From: Rothia nasimurium
GTDB lineage: Bacteria; Actinomycetota; Actinomycetes; Actinomycetales; Micrococcaceae
Assembly (NCBI RefSeq): GCF_004569295.1
Contig: NZ_SPQC01000017.1
Span: 1-54,644 of the forward strand
Length of the DNA: 54,644 bases
Direction of reading: 5' to 3'
A program made the translations under genes and the position numbers. The first letter of the stretch is position 1. The number at the start of each line of letters is the position of its first letter. The notes beneath the pieces are model-generated. The model was not told the origin of the DNA. It saw nothing but the letters and a program-made list of their open reading frames with translations, and searched no databases. Below, piece after piece: positions 26,418 through 35,300 of this stretch.

Positions 26418-26458
26418 GAATGTCCTTGGGTTAACATTCGGTTAACTCAAGGACATTC
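26418..26458. promoter_or_regulatory. Long perfect hairpin before the MutT1 gene
   Basis: Eighteen-base arms (26418-26435 and 26441-26458, one G-T pair) around a 5-nt loop. Within the palindrome, GGTTAAC occurs twice as direct repeats 11 bases apart (26429-26435, 26440-26446). No T-run follows, so it is not a standard terminator. It covers the space between ppk and the next gene and could be an operator or mRNA structure. Confidence 0.65.
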
Positions 26459-26491
26459 TCAATGCCCGCCCACACCCACGGAGCTTCCCAC

Positions 26492-27493
26492 ATGCCGCAC
26501 ACCGAGACCTTCTACGCCGCCCACACCCACGACGGAGCGCTCTCGCTCAGCCGGGGCCCCCACAACCGGGCAGCTATCAACGCAGCAGGCGCCATCATCT
26601 GGCGCTGGCACCACGACCAGGTGCAGGTCCTCATCATTCACCGACCCCGCTACGATGACTGGTCCTGGCCCAAGGGCAAGCAGGACCCCGGCGAAACCCT
26701 GCCCGAAACCGCCGTCCGGGAAATCCGCGAAGAGGTCGGGCTCAACGTCACCCTCGGCGCCCCTCTAGCGGTGACCGCCTACGAGGTCAAAGGCAAGCCC
26801 AAGGAGGTCTACTACTGGGCAGCCGAAGCACCCGCCGGGCAGAAAGCCGTTGCCGACGAGGGCGAAGTGGACGAGCTGCGCTGGGTCACCCCAAAACAAG
26901 CCCGCACCATGCTCACCAACGCCACCGACAAAGAGCCCCTCGACACCCTACTGGCCCTAGCCCACGCACAGAACCTGCGCACCCGCCCCGTGATTATCGT
27001 CCGCCACGCCAAGGCCAAACCGCGCGCCAGCTGGGCCGGGGCCGAAGGCGAGCGCTCACTTGCCGCTACCGGCAAGCGCCAGGCCCTGGCGGTAGGACGC
27101 CTGCTGGAGGCCTGGCAGCCCGAACGCATCATTTCCTCCCCCTGGGTGCGCTGCATGCAGACGGTCTCCCCCTATTCGAAGGCCTCTGGTATTTCCATCA
27201 AGGAGAAGCGAGCCCTAACCGAAGCCCACCATGCCCGGGCGCCCAAGCACACGCGTAAGGTGGTCGAGTCCCTCTTTGAGAAGCGGGAAAAGTCGGTCAT
27301 GCTCTGCACCCACCGCCCGGTGCTGCCTACCGTCCTTAAGGTTCTGGGCGAGCACCTGAATAAGCAACTACGCCCCCACCTGCCCGTGTATGACCCCTAC
27401 CTCAAGCCCGGGGAGATGTGGGTCTTGCAGGTGTCTGTAGCCCACCCCAAGACCGTGGTGTCGCTGGAACAAATTAAGCCTTTTGACGACTAA
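26492..27493 (+). CDS. mutT1: MutT1-type NUDIX hydrolase fused to histidine phosphatase (SixA-like)
   Basis: 333 aa with ATG 26492, chosen because GGAG lies eight bases upstream; an ATG at 26462 abuts the hairpin and lacks a site. NUDIX domain ~25-165 with box [23 protein letters not shown] given here in parts: [11 protein letters not shown], then REIREEVG. The histidine phosphatase domain starts [15 protein letters not shown] (RHA motif) and has a second His in LCTHRPVLP. Mycobacterial MutT1 with this architecture hydrolyses 8-oxo-(d)GTP and diadenosine polyphosphates, cleaning the nucleotide pool. The next genes make dTMP and folate. Confidence 0.9.
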   Translation: MPHTETFYAAHTHDGALSLSRGPHNRAAINAAGAIIWRWHHDQVQVLIIHRPRYDDWSWPKGKQDPGETLPETAVREIREEVGLNVTLGAPLAVTAYEVKGKPKEVYYWAAEAPAGQKAVADEGEVDELRWVTPKQARTMLTNATDKEPLDTLLALAHAQNLRTRPVIIVRHAKAKPRASWAGAEGERSLAATGKRQALAVGRLLEAWQPERIISSPWVRCMQTVSPYSKASGISIKEKRALTEAHHARAPKHTRKVVESLFEKREKSVMLCTHRPVLPTVLKVLGEHLNKQLRPHLPVYDPYLKPGEMWVLQVSVAHPKTVVSLEQIKPFDD

Positions 27494-27500
27494 AGAAGAT

Positions 27501-28322
27501 ATGACTGTTATTCCTACCCCCTACGAAGACCTGTTGCGCGAGATTATGGCGACCGGCGACGAGAAAGCTGACCGCACCGGCACCGGCACCAAGAGCGTCT
27601 TCGGCCGTCAAATGCGCTTTGACTTATCTGAGAGCTTTCCGCTGATTACCACCAAGAAGGTGCACTTCAAGTCGGTGGTTATTGAGCTTCTCTGGTTCCT
27701 GCGCGGGGAGTCCAACGTGCGCTGGTTGCAGGAGCGCGGCGTGACTATCTGGGATGAGTGGGCGGACGAGGACGGCGAACTGGGCCCGGTCTACGGGGTG
27801 CAGTGGCGCTCCTGGCCGGCCGGTGACGGGCAGACCATCGACCAGATTGCCAAGGTGCTTGACTCGCTCAAGAACAACCCCGATTCCCGCCGTCATATTG
27901 TCTCTGCTTGGAACCCGGCTGAGGTTGACGATATGGCTCTGCCGCCCTGCCATGCCCTCTTCCAGTTCTACGTGAAGACCCGGGAGGACGGCCAGAAGGA
28001 GCTCTCCTGCCAGCTCTACCAGCGGTCTGCCGACATGTTCCTGGGCGTGCCCTTTAACATTGCCTCCTATGCCCTGCTGACCCAGCTGATTGCTGAAGAG
28101 GTGGGTATGGTGCCCGGTAAGTTCGTCTGGACCGGCGGTGACTGCCACATCTACTCCAACCACTACGAGCAGGTCACCGAGCAGCTTTCACGCGAACCCT
28201 ACCCCTACCCGCGCCTGCGCATTAAGAATAAGAAGCCCTCAATTTTTGACTACGAGTTTGAGGACTTTGAGCTGGTAGATTACCGCCACCACCCCCTCAT
28301 CAAGGCCCCAATTGCGGTCTAG
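27501..28322 (+). CDS. thyA: Thymidylate synthase
   Basis: 273 aa from ATG 27501 ([19 protein letters not shown]); an in-frame TTG at 27483 overlaps the upstream gene. It methylates dUMP using methylene-tetrahydrofolate. Motifs: [19 protein letters not shown], the catalytic Cys in [35 protein letters not shown] and HIYSNHYEQ. Located seven bases after mutT1 and just before folA, which regenerates the dihydrofolate it produces. Confidence 0.98.
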   Translation: MTVIPTPYEDLLREIMATGDEKADRTGTGTKSVFGRQMRFDLSESFPLITTKKVHFKSVVIELLWFLRGESNVRWLQERGVTIWDEWADEDGELGPVYGVQWRSWPAGDGQTIDQIAKVLDSLKNNPDSRRHIVSAWNPAEVDDMALPPCHALFQFYVKTREDGQKELSCQLYQRSADMFLGVPFNIASYALLTQLIAEEVGMVPGKFVWTGGDCHIYSNHYEQVTEQLSREPYPYPRLRIKNKKPSIFDYEFEDFELVDYRHHPLIKAPIAV

Positions 28323-28338
28323 GGCCGAGGAGTTGAGC

Positions 28339-28968
28339 GTGAACGGTGACCAGCTAAGCAGCTCGGGTACCCTGCCCGAGCTAGCAGCTATCTGGGCGCA
28401 GGCAGGCAACGGGGTGATTGGCCGCGACGGCGATATGTCCTGGTATGCGCCCGAGGATCTAGCCCATTTCAAGACCTTGACTCTGGGTGCCCCGGTCATT
28501 ATGGGCCGGGTAACCTGGGAGTCTTTCCCTCCCCGTTTCCGCCCCCTGCCGGGGCGACTCAACCTTGTGATTACACGTTCTGTCTCGCAGGTTGAAGAAA
28601 AGGACGGAGCCGTCTGGGCGCCTTCTCTCGATGCGGCTTTGGGGGCGGCGCAGAGTTTAGCTCCGGACGCCCCCACCTACTGGGTCATTGGCGGCGGCTC
28701 CCTCTACGCCGAGGCCCTACACCGTACCGACCTGCCCGGAGTAGCGGGTGGGCAGGTAGCCCGGGTGGAGCGCACCCTCTTTGAGACTGAGATTCCCGGT
28801 GATACCTATGCCCCTGAGCTGGGTGCCGACTGGGCGCTAGTTGCTGATGGCGCGCCCGTCCGCTCAGATCGGGGCTACGCACTAACCGCCACCGGTGAGA
28901 AGCTCCCTCTCACCATGCGGTTCCAGACCCTGCGCCGGGAGCCCGTAAAAGCTAGACTGAAACCATGA
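28339..28968 (+). CDS. folA: Dihydrofolate reductase
   Basis: 209 aa from GTG 28339, with GAGGAG six bases upstream. Motifs: [58 protein letters not shown] and [14 protein letters not shown], all typical of DHFR. Slightly long for the family because of a C-terminal extension ([19 protein letters not shown]). It reduces dihydrofolate with NADPH. Its TGA overlaps the asd start (ATGA), so the two are translationally coupled. Confidence 0.96.
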   Translation: MNGDQLSSSGTLPELAAIWAQAGNGVIGRDGDMSWYAPEDLAHFKTLTLGAPVIMGRVTWESFPPRFRPLPGRLNLVITRSVSQVEEKDGAVWAPSLDAALGAAQSLAPDAPTYWVIGGGSLYAEALHRTDLPGVAGGQVARVERTLFETEIPGDTYAPELGADWALVADGAPVRSDRGYALTATGEKLPLTMRFQTLRREPVKARLKP

Positions 28969-30104
28969 CTTTTACATCTGGTGATTCCGTAGGCTTTGTT
29001 GGTTACCGTGGCATGGTCGGCTCCGTGCTCATGAAGCGCATGCTCGAAGAAGGTGACTTCGAGGGTATCAACCCGGTCTTCTTCTCCACCTCCCAGGCCG
29101 GTTCAGCAGCCCCCACCTTCGGCGGCGCCCTCGAAGAGTCCACTCTCAAGGACGCCCACGATATCGACGAGCTCGCCAAACTGCCCGTCATCGTGACCGC
29201 CCAGGGTGGCGACTACACCAAGGCAGTACACACCCAGCTGCGCGAGCGCGGCTGGAGCGGTATCTGGATTGACGCCGCCTCAACCCTGCGCATGAACGAT
29301 GACGCCGTCATTGTGCTTGATCCCATCAACCGCGATGTCATTGACCGCGGCCTGGAGTCAGGGGTTAAGGACTTCATCGGCGGTAACTGCACCGTCTCCT
29401 GCCTGCTCATGGGCTTGGGCGGCCTGTGGAAGCAGGGGCTGGTTGAGTGGGGCACCTCCATGACCTACCAGGCAGCCTCCGGTGGTGGCGCCCGCCACAT
29501 GCGCGAGGTACTCAAGCAGTTCGGCGATATCAACGGCTACGTAGCAACCGAGCTGGACGACCCCGCGTCCGCCATCCTTGAAATCGACCGCAAGGTGCTG
29601 GAACTCCAGCGCTCCGGCGACCTCGATACAACCCAGTTCGGTGTTCCCTTGGCCGGTTCACTGATTCCCTGGATCGACTCTGACCTGGGCAACGGCCAGT
29701 CCCGCGAAGAGTGGAAGGCCGAGGCTGAGTCCAACAAGATTCTGGGCCTTGAGGGTGATGACCGCGTGGTTCTTGACGGCCTGTGCGTGCGTATCGCAAC
29801 CATGCGCTCCCACTCCCAGGCTCTGACCCTGAAGCTCAAGGAAGACCTAACCGTTGAAGAAATCGAGAAGATCATCGATGAGGACAACGAGTGGTCAAAG
29901 GTTATCCCCAACACCAAGGACGCCACCGTCGAGGGTCTGACCCCCGTTGCGGCGTCCGGCACTCTGGATATCCCTGTGGGCCGCATCCGCAAGCTCAACA
30001 TGGGCCCCCAGTACATCTCTGCTTTCACCGTGGGTGACCAGCTGCTATGGGGCGCCGCAGAACCCGTGCGCCGCATGCTGAAGATTGCGACCGGCACCCT
30101 TTAA
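28965..30104 (+). CDS. asd: Aspartate-semialdehyde dehydrogenase, long (enterobacterial-like) type
   Basis: 379 aa. It reduces aspartyl phosphate to aspartate semialdehyde for lysine/diaminopimelate, threonine and methionine. The N-terminal NADP site reads [18 protein letters not shown], the active Cys lies in [15 protein letters not shown], and the substrate site holds [19 protein letters not shown]. These details, and the length, match the E. coli-type Asd rather than the ~345-residue GATGxVG type that I would expect in most actinobacteria. The start overlaps the folA stop by four bases. Confidence 0.94.
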   Translation: MTFTSGDSVGFVGYRGMVGSVLMKRMLEEGDFEGINPVFFSTSQAGSAAPTFGGALEESTLKDAHDIDELAKLPVIVTAQGGDYTKAVHTQLRERGWSGIWIDAASTLRMNDDAVIVLDPINRDVIDRGLESGVKDFIGGNCTVSCLLMGLGGLWKQGLVEWGTSMTYQAASGGGARHMREVLKQFGDINGYVATELDDPASAILEIDRKVLELQRSGDLDTTQFGVPLAGSLIPWIDSDLGNGQSREEWKAEAESNKILGLEGDDRVVLDGLCVRIATMRSHSQALTLKLKEDLTVEEIEKIIDEDNEWSKVIPNTKDATVEGLTPVAASGTLDIPVGRIRKLNMGPQYISAFTVGDQLLWGAAEPVRRMLKIATGTL

Positions 30105-30113
30105 ACTGGTGCT

Positions 30114-30539
30114 ATGACCAAGAACGAGATGCCCCCGATTCACGACTCCCACGAGGAGCTGTGCGGGGGCATCCGTGCTTTAAATTTTAGGGTTGATAAG
30201 GGGGCGGACGTCCCGCCCTACTCCCAGCTACGGCGGGCTATTATTGCGGCGAGGGCTTCCGGCGCCCTAGCTGCCGGTGACCGGCTACCGCCTATGCGGG
30301 CGCTGGCTGCCGAAACAGGACTGGCAGTAAATACAGTGGCTAAGGCCTACAAGGAGCTGGAAGCCGCCGGTGCTATTGAAACGCACGGCCGGGCAGGATC
30401 CTTTATTACGGCCCTCGACTCAACCGCGCACAAGGCGCAGACTCTGACCGAAAAGTACATTACAGCCATGCGCAAACTGGGCTTTGAAGACCAGCAGATC
30501 CACGAGACTCTGGACCATATGCTGGGGTTCGAAAGCTAG
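30114..30539 (+). CDS. Short GntR-family regulator (YtrA-like)
   Basis: 141 aa. A winged-helix domain (~28-100: VPPYSQLRRAIIAARASGAL, LPPMRALAAETGLAVNTVAKAYKELE) is followed by only a short helical tail, as in the YtrA subgroup, which usually controls ABC transporter genes. No such transporter lies nearby. It starts nine bases after asd and overlaps the end of the convergent PIN remnant by four bases. Confidence 0.85.
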   Translation: MTKNEMPPIHDSHEELCGGIRALNFRVDKGADVPPYSQLRRAIIAARASGALAAGDRLPPMRALAAETGLAVNTVAKAYKELEAAGAIETHGRAGSFITALDSTAHKAQTLTEKYITAMRKLGFEDQQIHETLDHMLGFES

Positions 30540-31064
30540 AACCCATTAGACTCAAGAGTCTCAGCAAACCTCACCAGCCCAATTTTTCTCAACCCCATCA
30601 GGTACTCCCTGTGAGTTACCTCTGGATTCCTCATGTCTCGCACAATTTCTTCAGCAATTTGTTTGATTCTCTGAAGGTTCAGCGCAAACCTGTCGCAGAG
30701 AAAATCATCTGGGTGAACAGCCCTCACATCAAATGGAGCTAAAGCTTCTTCAGGGAAGTCTTTCAGATTAAAAGTAACGATAAAGTCAGCACGGGCTCGA
30801 ACTGCCACTGCTAAAACATGGCGATCTTTAGGGTCGTTCCCCATCTAATGTATCAGCGATTCATACTCACGAAGTTCTGCATCTGGGAAATATTTTTGCA
30901 TATTTCTCACGCGCTTTTCAGCCTGCCCAGGCGTTCGCCTGAACGCTGTCTGCAAGTTGCGTTCTACTTCCTCTAGAATCCCATGCGACCAGAGGGGTCT
31001 GTACTCTTTGGCATCTGCTAGGCGCAGAAGTAAGTCGCATGTTGGCATCGGTAACAGTTCGAAA
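30536..31064 (-). pseudogene. Decayed PIN-domain ribonuclease toxin
   Basis: Reading on the minus strand, a fragment FRTVTDAN (31064-31041) carries the first PIN Asp but is out of frame with the rest. The main frame resumes at LLLRLADAKEYRPLWSHGIL and runs to YESLIH. There, an in-frame TAG (30847-30845) interrupts it, followed at once by MGNDPKDRHVLAVAVRARAD and FIVTFNLKDFP, the conserved PIN acidic and C-terminal motifs. So there is an N-terminal deletion with frame change and an amber codon. PIN proteins are usually toxins of toxin-antitoxin pairs; no antitoxin gene is visible. Confidence 0.8.
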
Positions 31065-31066
31065 TA

Positions 31067-31468
31067 TTATGATATTTGCCTGTAGTGGCAGCCCGTTGGA
31101 CAGTAGTGGCTGCGGTTGCTACGGCTGGCCCAGCGGGCGGCGGTGCGACGGCGGTGAGCTCGATGCCGCTTAGCTTCTAACTGCCGCCAGATATTCAGCA
31201 CCTTAGCTTTCGCCCACACGTTCAGGCGGTGAGCCCAGTGGAATTCAGTACCCCACAGGCTCATGCCCATGAAGATGAAAAGCCAGCCGGGGCCGGGCGT
31301 CACCAGCATGATAATACCGGCGACGATGCACAAAAAACCTAGCCCGATAATGAGCAGGCGGTAGAGCAGGAGCAGGGCGGCGTGCCGCCCCATAAAGGCA
31401 CGGAAGCGCTCCATACGCCGGTGTAGGCGTCCGCCCTGCCCGCTCTCAATTTCTTTCTCTAGGCTCAT
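31067..31468 (-). CDS. PGPGW-type transmembrane protein (TIGR02611-like)
   Basis: 133 aa. A basic N-terminus (RRMERFRAFMGRH) leads into two membrane helices (ALLLLYRLLIIGLGFLCIVAG and the region after VTPGPGW) with the hallmark TPGPGWLFIFMGMSLW between them, then a basic, Arg-rich tail. Function unknown in the family. The end of the gene abuts the PIN remnant, whose decay may have altered the last residues. It lies 12 bases from the stop of murB on the same strand, so it is probably co-transcribed. Confidence 0.85.
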   Translation of the reverse strand: MSLEKEIESGQGGRLHRRMERFRAFMGRHAALLLLYRLLIIGLGFLCIVAGIIMLVTPGPGWLFIFMGMSLWGTEFHWAHRLNVWAKAKVLNIWRQLEAKRHRAHRRRTAARWASRSNRSHYCPTGCHYRQIS

Positions 31469-31480
31469 GACGCTCCTGCG

Positions 31481-32581
31481 TTAGAGAGTAAACCCAACGA
31501 CCACAGGCTCAGGTACCAGGCGCACCCCGAAGCTTTCCTCAACCCCTGCTCGCACAGCGCGGGCGATAGCTGCGATATCGGCGGTCGAGGCGCCACCGCG
31601 GTTAGTGATAGCCAGGGTGTGCTTGGTAGAGAGCGAAGCCCGGCCCCCGGCAAGCTCCGCTGCCTCGCCCTCAAGGCCAAAGCCCTTATCAAACCCGGCG
31701 TGCTGGATCAGCCAGGCGGCTGAGAGCTTGACCATACCGTCCAGGGGTTCACCGGCGGGGGTGGTTGCCGGGTAGCGGGGGGCGTCATCGGGGAGCTGGG
31801 CCGCAACATCCTGCCCCACGATGGGGTTGGTGAAGAAGGAGCCGGTGGAGTAGGTGTCGCGGTCAGCGGCGTCCAGCACCATGCCCTTACCTGCGCGCAG
31901 GCGCAGCACGGTTTCGCGCACCAGGCGGGAGTCGGCGCGATTCCCCACCTCAACGCCCAGCTGGCGGGCCAGCTCAGCGTAGCGGACGGGGGCAGACTGG
32001 GAGTCGTGCGGCAGCTGGAAGTCTACGGTCAGCACCACATAGCGGGGAGACCCGTTGACGGTGGACTGCTTGAGGATCGAGTCGCGGTAGGCGAACTTCA
32101 AGTCGGCGTTAGCGAAGGTCTTATAGCCGCCGGTTTCGCGGTCCCAGGTGCGAACCGAGGCGATGGTGTGGGCGACCTCAGAGCCGTAGGCCCCCACGTT
32201 CTGTACGGGGGTGGCGCCCACGGTGCCGGGAATACCGGAGAGTGCCTCGATACCGGAGAGCTCGTGGTCTACAGCGTAGGCCACCAGGTCGTCCCAGGTG
32301 TGTCCTGCCTGCACGCGCAGGGTGGTGCCGCCGCAGGCGTAGTCGCTCAGGGCCTCAATACCGGTTGAAGCTATGTGCACCACTGCCCCGTCAAAGCCCT
32401 CATCGGCTACCAGCAGGTTGGAGCCCCCACCCACCACAAGCAGGTCTTCTCCTGCACGGTCGGCGGCGGTTACGGCATCAATAATCTCCTGCTCGCTGGT
32501 GGCCTCAACGAAGAGACGGGCGGGGCCACCCACAGCGGCAGTGGTCAGTTCACTTAAAAGCTTGTCAGTCACGGTGCCCAT
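31481..32581 (-). CDS. murB: UDP-N-acetylenolpyruvoylglucosamine reductase
   Basis: 366 aa, FAD enzyme that makes UDP-MurNAc in the cytoplasm for peptidoglycan. It shows LTTAAVGGPARLF, the FAD-binding VVGGGSNLLVADEGFDG, GIEALSGIPGTVGATPVQNVGAYG, the catalytic region FAYRDSILK, a Ser in TGSFFTNPIV and a C-terminal Glu region. It starts at ATG 32581; GTG 32575 is possible. In relatives murB sits next to the UPF0336/MaoC pair, but here a 2 kb insertion lies between them. Confidence 0.95.
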   Translation of the reverse strand: MGTVTDKLLSELTTAAVGGPARLFVEATSEQEIIDAVTAADRAGEDLLVVGGGSNLLVADEGFDGAVVHIASTGIEALSDYACGGTTLRVQAGHTWDDLVAYAVDHELSGIEALSGIPGTVGATPVQNVGAYGSEVAHTIASVRTWDRETGGYKTFANADLKFAYRDSILKQSTVNGSPRYVVLTVDFQLPHDSQSAPVRYAELARQLGVEVGNRADSRLVRETVLRLRAGKGMVLDAADRDTYSTGSFFTNPIVGQDVAAQLPDDAPRYPATTPAGEPLDGMVKLSAAWLIQHAGFDKGFGLEGEAAELAGGRASLSTKHTLAITNRGGASTADIAAIARAVRAGVEESFGVRLVPEPVVVGFTL

Positions 32582-32623
32582 TCTACCGGCTCTGCCAGGG
32601 CGCCGCCTGCGAGCGTGCTCACC

Positions 32624-32657
32624 GGGCGCTGGGAGCTGGGCGCTGGGAGCTGGGCGC
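32624..32657. repeat. Short tandem repeat, 14-bp unit
   Basis: GGGCGCTGGGAGCT occurs twice in direct succession (32624-32637, 32638-32651), followed by a partial unit to 32657. It lies between murB and the MFS gene and is probably slippage-derived. Confidence 0.8.
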
Positions 32658-32680
32658 GGGCGTCCTGGTGGCTAACGCCC

Positions 32681-33904
32681 TTAGAGCTTTTCGGTGTGGA
32701 CGGTGCTGCCCGGCTTCTTGGGTTCCGGCTGGTTGGTGAGCAGTAGGGACACAACCACAAAAACCAGAACGGCTAGCAGGCCGTTGCGGATTCCAAAGTG
32801 CTCCCCCAGCAGACCCAGCAGGGGCGGGCCGCCCAGGAAGGCTGCATAGCCGATAGTTGAGACAACGGAGACGCGGACGGCGGCCTTGAGCGGGTCGTCC
32901 GAGGCAGCTGACATGCCGGTCGGGAAGCCGAGAGAGGCTCCCAGACCCCAGACCAGCAGGCCGATAAAGCCCAGGGTCACGGTAGGGGCGAAGATGAAAA
33001 GGGCCAAGCCGATGATGGCGAGAGAGCAAGTGGTGCGGAGCACCGGCACCCGGCCAAAGCGGTTGAGCAGGGCGGTGCCGCCAAAACGCCCCACCATCAT
33101 GGCCACCACAAAGGTGAAGTAGCCCAGCGACCCGATGGTATTGCTGGTGCCGTAGTCGTGGGTGAGGGCGAGCGCGACCCAGTCGTTGGCTGAGCCTTCG
33201 GCCAGCGCCATGCCCAGCACGAAGAGGCCGATGAGGATGGTGTGTTTGTCGCGCCAGGCGTCGCGCACCCGGTAGGAGCCGACGGCGGCGATGGCCTGGG
33301 TGTCGTCCTGGCCGTAGTTTTCGCTGTGGCAGAACTTGAGGGAGATGAAGACGAGGGCAGCAACCGCTAGCGCGAAGTAGGCCATGTGAACAGTAAAGGG
33401 TACGCCCAGGCGGGTGTCGAGTGTACCGATAGCGGCACCTGCTACGGTGCCGATTGAGAAAAAGCCGTGCATGATGGGGGTGACGTAGCGCCCCAGTGCC
33501 CGCTCGTTGGCTACTCCCTGCACATTGGAGGCCACGTTAGAGACAGCGCTACCCAGGCCCTGAAGCATGAGGCCGAGCAGGGTCACGGGAACGCTGGCGA
33601 GGTACACACCCAGGCCAATCAGGAGCATGCCGGTGACGGTGGTGATGTAGGCTGCCGCGATACAGCGGATAGCGCCAAAACGGGCAACGAAGGCACCTGA
33701 GAAGCTCACGGCGCAGAAGGAGCCGATGGTCATACCTAGCAGCAACAAGCCCATGGGCCCGGAGCTCAGCCCCAGCCCGTTAGCCACATCGGGCAGGCGG
33801 GTCAGCAGGGCAGAAACCACCAAACCGCTGGCAAAGAAAAGCCCCAGCACAGCCCTGTACCAGGTCTTAATCTGCCGGTCGGAAAGCTGGGGGTTTTCTG
33901 CCAT
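32681..33904 (-). CDS. MFS transporter
   Basis: 407 aa with about 12 hydrophobic segments. The first helices read AVLGLFFASGLVVSALLTRLPDVA and SGPMGLLLLGMTIGSF, a layout like the YbjJ-type MFS group whose substrates are mostly unknown. The loop between helices 6 and 7 is short and acidic (SENYGQDDTQ). It is the main gene of the segment inserted between murB and the MaoC pair. The neighbouring broken ORFs suggest this is an accessory region. Confidence 0.85.
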   Translation of the reverse strand: MAENPQLSDRQIKTWYRAVLGLFFASGLVVSALLTRLPDVANGLGLSSGPMGLLLLGMTIGSFCAVSFSGAFVARFGAIRCIAAAYITTVTGMLLIGLGVYLASVPVTLLGLMLQGLGSAVSNVASNVQGVANERALGRYVTPIMHGFFSIGTVAGAAIGTLDTRLGVPFTVHMAYFALAVAALVFISLKFCHSENYGQDDTQAIAAVGSYRVRDAWRDKHTILIGLFVLGMALAEGSANDWVALALTHDYGTSNTIGSLGYFTFVVAMMVGRFGGTALLNRFGRVPVLRTTCSLAIIGLALFIFAPTVTLGFIGLLVWGLGASLGFPTGMSAASDDPLKAAVRVSVVSTIGYAAFLGGPPLLGLLGEHFGIRNGLLAVLVFVVVSLLLTNQPEPKKPGSTVHTEKL

Positions 33905-33973
33905 AGCGGGGCGGGCTGCCTTCTCTAAAGTAACGGGTTGGTACTGGTCTATTCTAGAAGTACGATTGGCAGA

Positions 33974-34551
33974 ATGTTTGGATTGAAAAGGAAGAAGGAG
34001 GGTTATTCAAAAGCCCCCCAACCACCGAAAACCAGTATGCAAAACCCGCCAACACCTGCTGTGAGCAATAACCCATTCCACCACAACCGCACCCGATGAT
34101 TGCGCCTCCACTCGGCACTAAGCCTAACCCGGTCAAGCCCTCGGCTGGGTGTGAAAACTAGTGTGCAGAGGAAGGGGCGAATGGATTTAATGCCCAGTGC
34201 CGCCCGGCCTATTTGACCCTTTACGTATAAACTTCACAGCCCCCATCTTGCCCCAGCGGAAAAATACTTTCAATCTACCCCGACGGTTCCATCGCCGTTT
34301 TTTCTTACTTCGACGGCAACCAGGTTACACTGCCTTCCGCTTCTCCAGGCAGATTGGTATCACCGCAATCAGTTTCCGACTGTGCCTTCTCAGGTAGCTA
34401 CAACGGCAACGTATCCAACACTAGGTTAGTTCGATATTCTGATACGCACGTCACCTACTATGCTGACTATAAAGCAAATAACGGCGGTAGCCACCGGGTT
34501 AAGAATGACCTTAAAGTACACAAATCTACTGCTTGGACAGAGAAGGGATAA
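33974..34551 (+). pseudogene. Degraded unknown gene in two fragments
   Basis: Fragment 1 (33974-34099, 41 aa) begins MFGLKRKKEGYSKAPQPPKT and stops at a TGA. Fragment 2 is open from a TAA at ~34224 to a stop at 34551. It has no convincing start but reads like real protein: ILSIYPDGSIAVFSYFDGNQ, then YSDTHVTYYADYKANNGG. The base composition is lower in GC than the neighbours. I do not recognise the family. They may be one decayed gene or two unrelated pieces; fragment 2 is followed 18 bases later by a small membrane protein gene. Confidence 0.4.
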
Positions 34552-34568
34552 GCACCAAGGAGAACGTC

Positions 34569-34769
34569 ATGGACTTCCATCTTTTAATGTCCAGTTTTCT
34601 GAGAGTTATTGAAGGCTATATTAGCCTACTGTTTGGGATTATCGGTGTCCCCCTTCTTACCGTTATGGGTTTCATAACCTTGAGGAGCCAGCACCACAAG
34701 AACAAGCTCACCATTGAGCAGCTTGAAAGAGCGAACGGCAGAGAGCAACAAAACCATAAGAGCCTCTGA
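34569..34769 (+). CDS. Small single-span membrane protein, 66 aa
   Basis: ATG 34569 with a strong AAGGAG six bases upstream. It begins MDFHLLMSSFLRVIEGYISL, has one hydrophobic helix (~17-38, ISLLFGIIGVPLLTVMGFI), then a charged tail (SQHHKNKLTIEQLERANGRE). Low GC compared with its surroundings. It follows the degraded ORF on the same strand and ends at a bidirectional terminator. Function unknown. Confidence 0.55.
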   Translation: MDFHLLMSSFLRVIEGYISLLFGIIGVPLLTVMGFITLRSQHHKNKLTIEQLERANGREQQNHKSL

Positions 34770-34779
34770 CTAAAACAGC

Positions 34780-34822
34780 AAAAGGTTGCCGTCACTTCTA
34801 ACGGAAGTGGTGGCAACCTTTT
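34780..34822. terminator. Bidirectional terminator
   Basis: AAAAGGTTGCC at 34780-34790 pairs with GGCAACCTTTT at 34812-34822, with an inner CACTTC/GAAGTG helix. The A and T ends make it usable for both the small membrane gene (+) and the convergent MaoC gene (-). Confidence 0.9.
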
Positions 34823-34835
34823 ACCGTCTACGGTT

Positions 34836-35297
34836 TTAGCCGAAAGAAACCAGGGCCTGGGCCTTCATCAGGACCTTCTGCTCCTTGCCCGCGCTGTCGG
34901 GGGCCGTGACAGTCAGGTCGATGCGAGCGGTGCGGGCGTCCGCGTCCAGGGCGCCGACCTTACCGGCAACCGAGATGACATTGCCGCCGGTAGCCGGGGA
35001 CTCCGCGCCATCAGCATCGGGCACCGGAACCGGTTTGGAGAAGCGGGTCTGGTAGTCCACAATCGCACCGGCGTCGCCTACCCAGTCAGTCACCAGCTGC
35101 ACGGCAGCGCCCATGGTGAACATGCCGTGGGCGATGACGCCGGGCAGGCCCACAGCGGTTGCGAAGCGCTCGTTCCAGTGGATGGGGTTGAAGTCGCCGG
35201 ACGCGCCCGCGTAGGCCACTAGGTCAGCACGGGTGACGGGAATCTGGCGGGCACCAATCTCGGTGCCCTTTTCAAGGGAGTCAAAAGAGATAGCCAT
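34836..35297 (-). CDS. MaoC-fold (R)-specific dehydratase/hydratase
   Basis: 153 aa hot-dog fold. The hydratase motif is clear: YAGASGDFNPIHWNERFATAVG followed by VIAHGMF, with catalytic Asp and His, given here in shorter parts: SGDFNPIHWNE and GLPGVIAHGM. In mycobacteria the equivalent HadB pairs with a HadA-like subunit to dehydrate 3-hydroxyacyl-ACP in fatty acid elongation. The HadA-like (UPF0336) gene lies three bases upstream here, so the two probably form one enzyme. Confidence 0.9.
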   Translation of the reverse strand: MAISFDSLEKGTEIGARQIPVTRADLVAYAGASGDFNPIHWNERFATAVGLPGVIAHGMFTMGAAVQLVTDWVGDAGAIVDYQTRFSKPVPVPDADGAESPATGGNVISVAGKVGALDADARTARIDLTVTAPDSAGKEQKVLMKAQALVSFG

Positions 35298-35300
35298 GAA

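Noticed and set aside
33954-34136. Minus-strand 60-residue open frame near the MFS start
   Set aside because: No ribosome-binding site and no features; the plus-strand fragment with MFGLKRKKEG is more protein-like.
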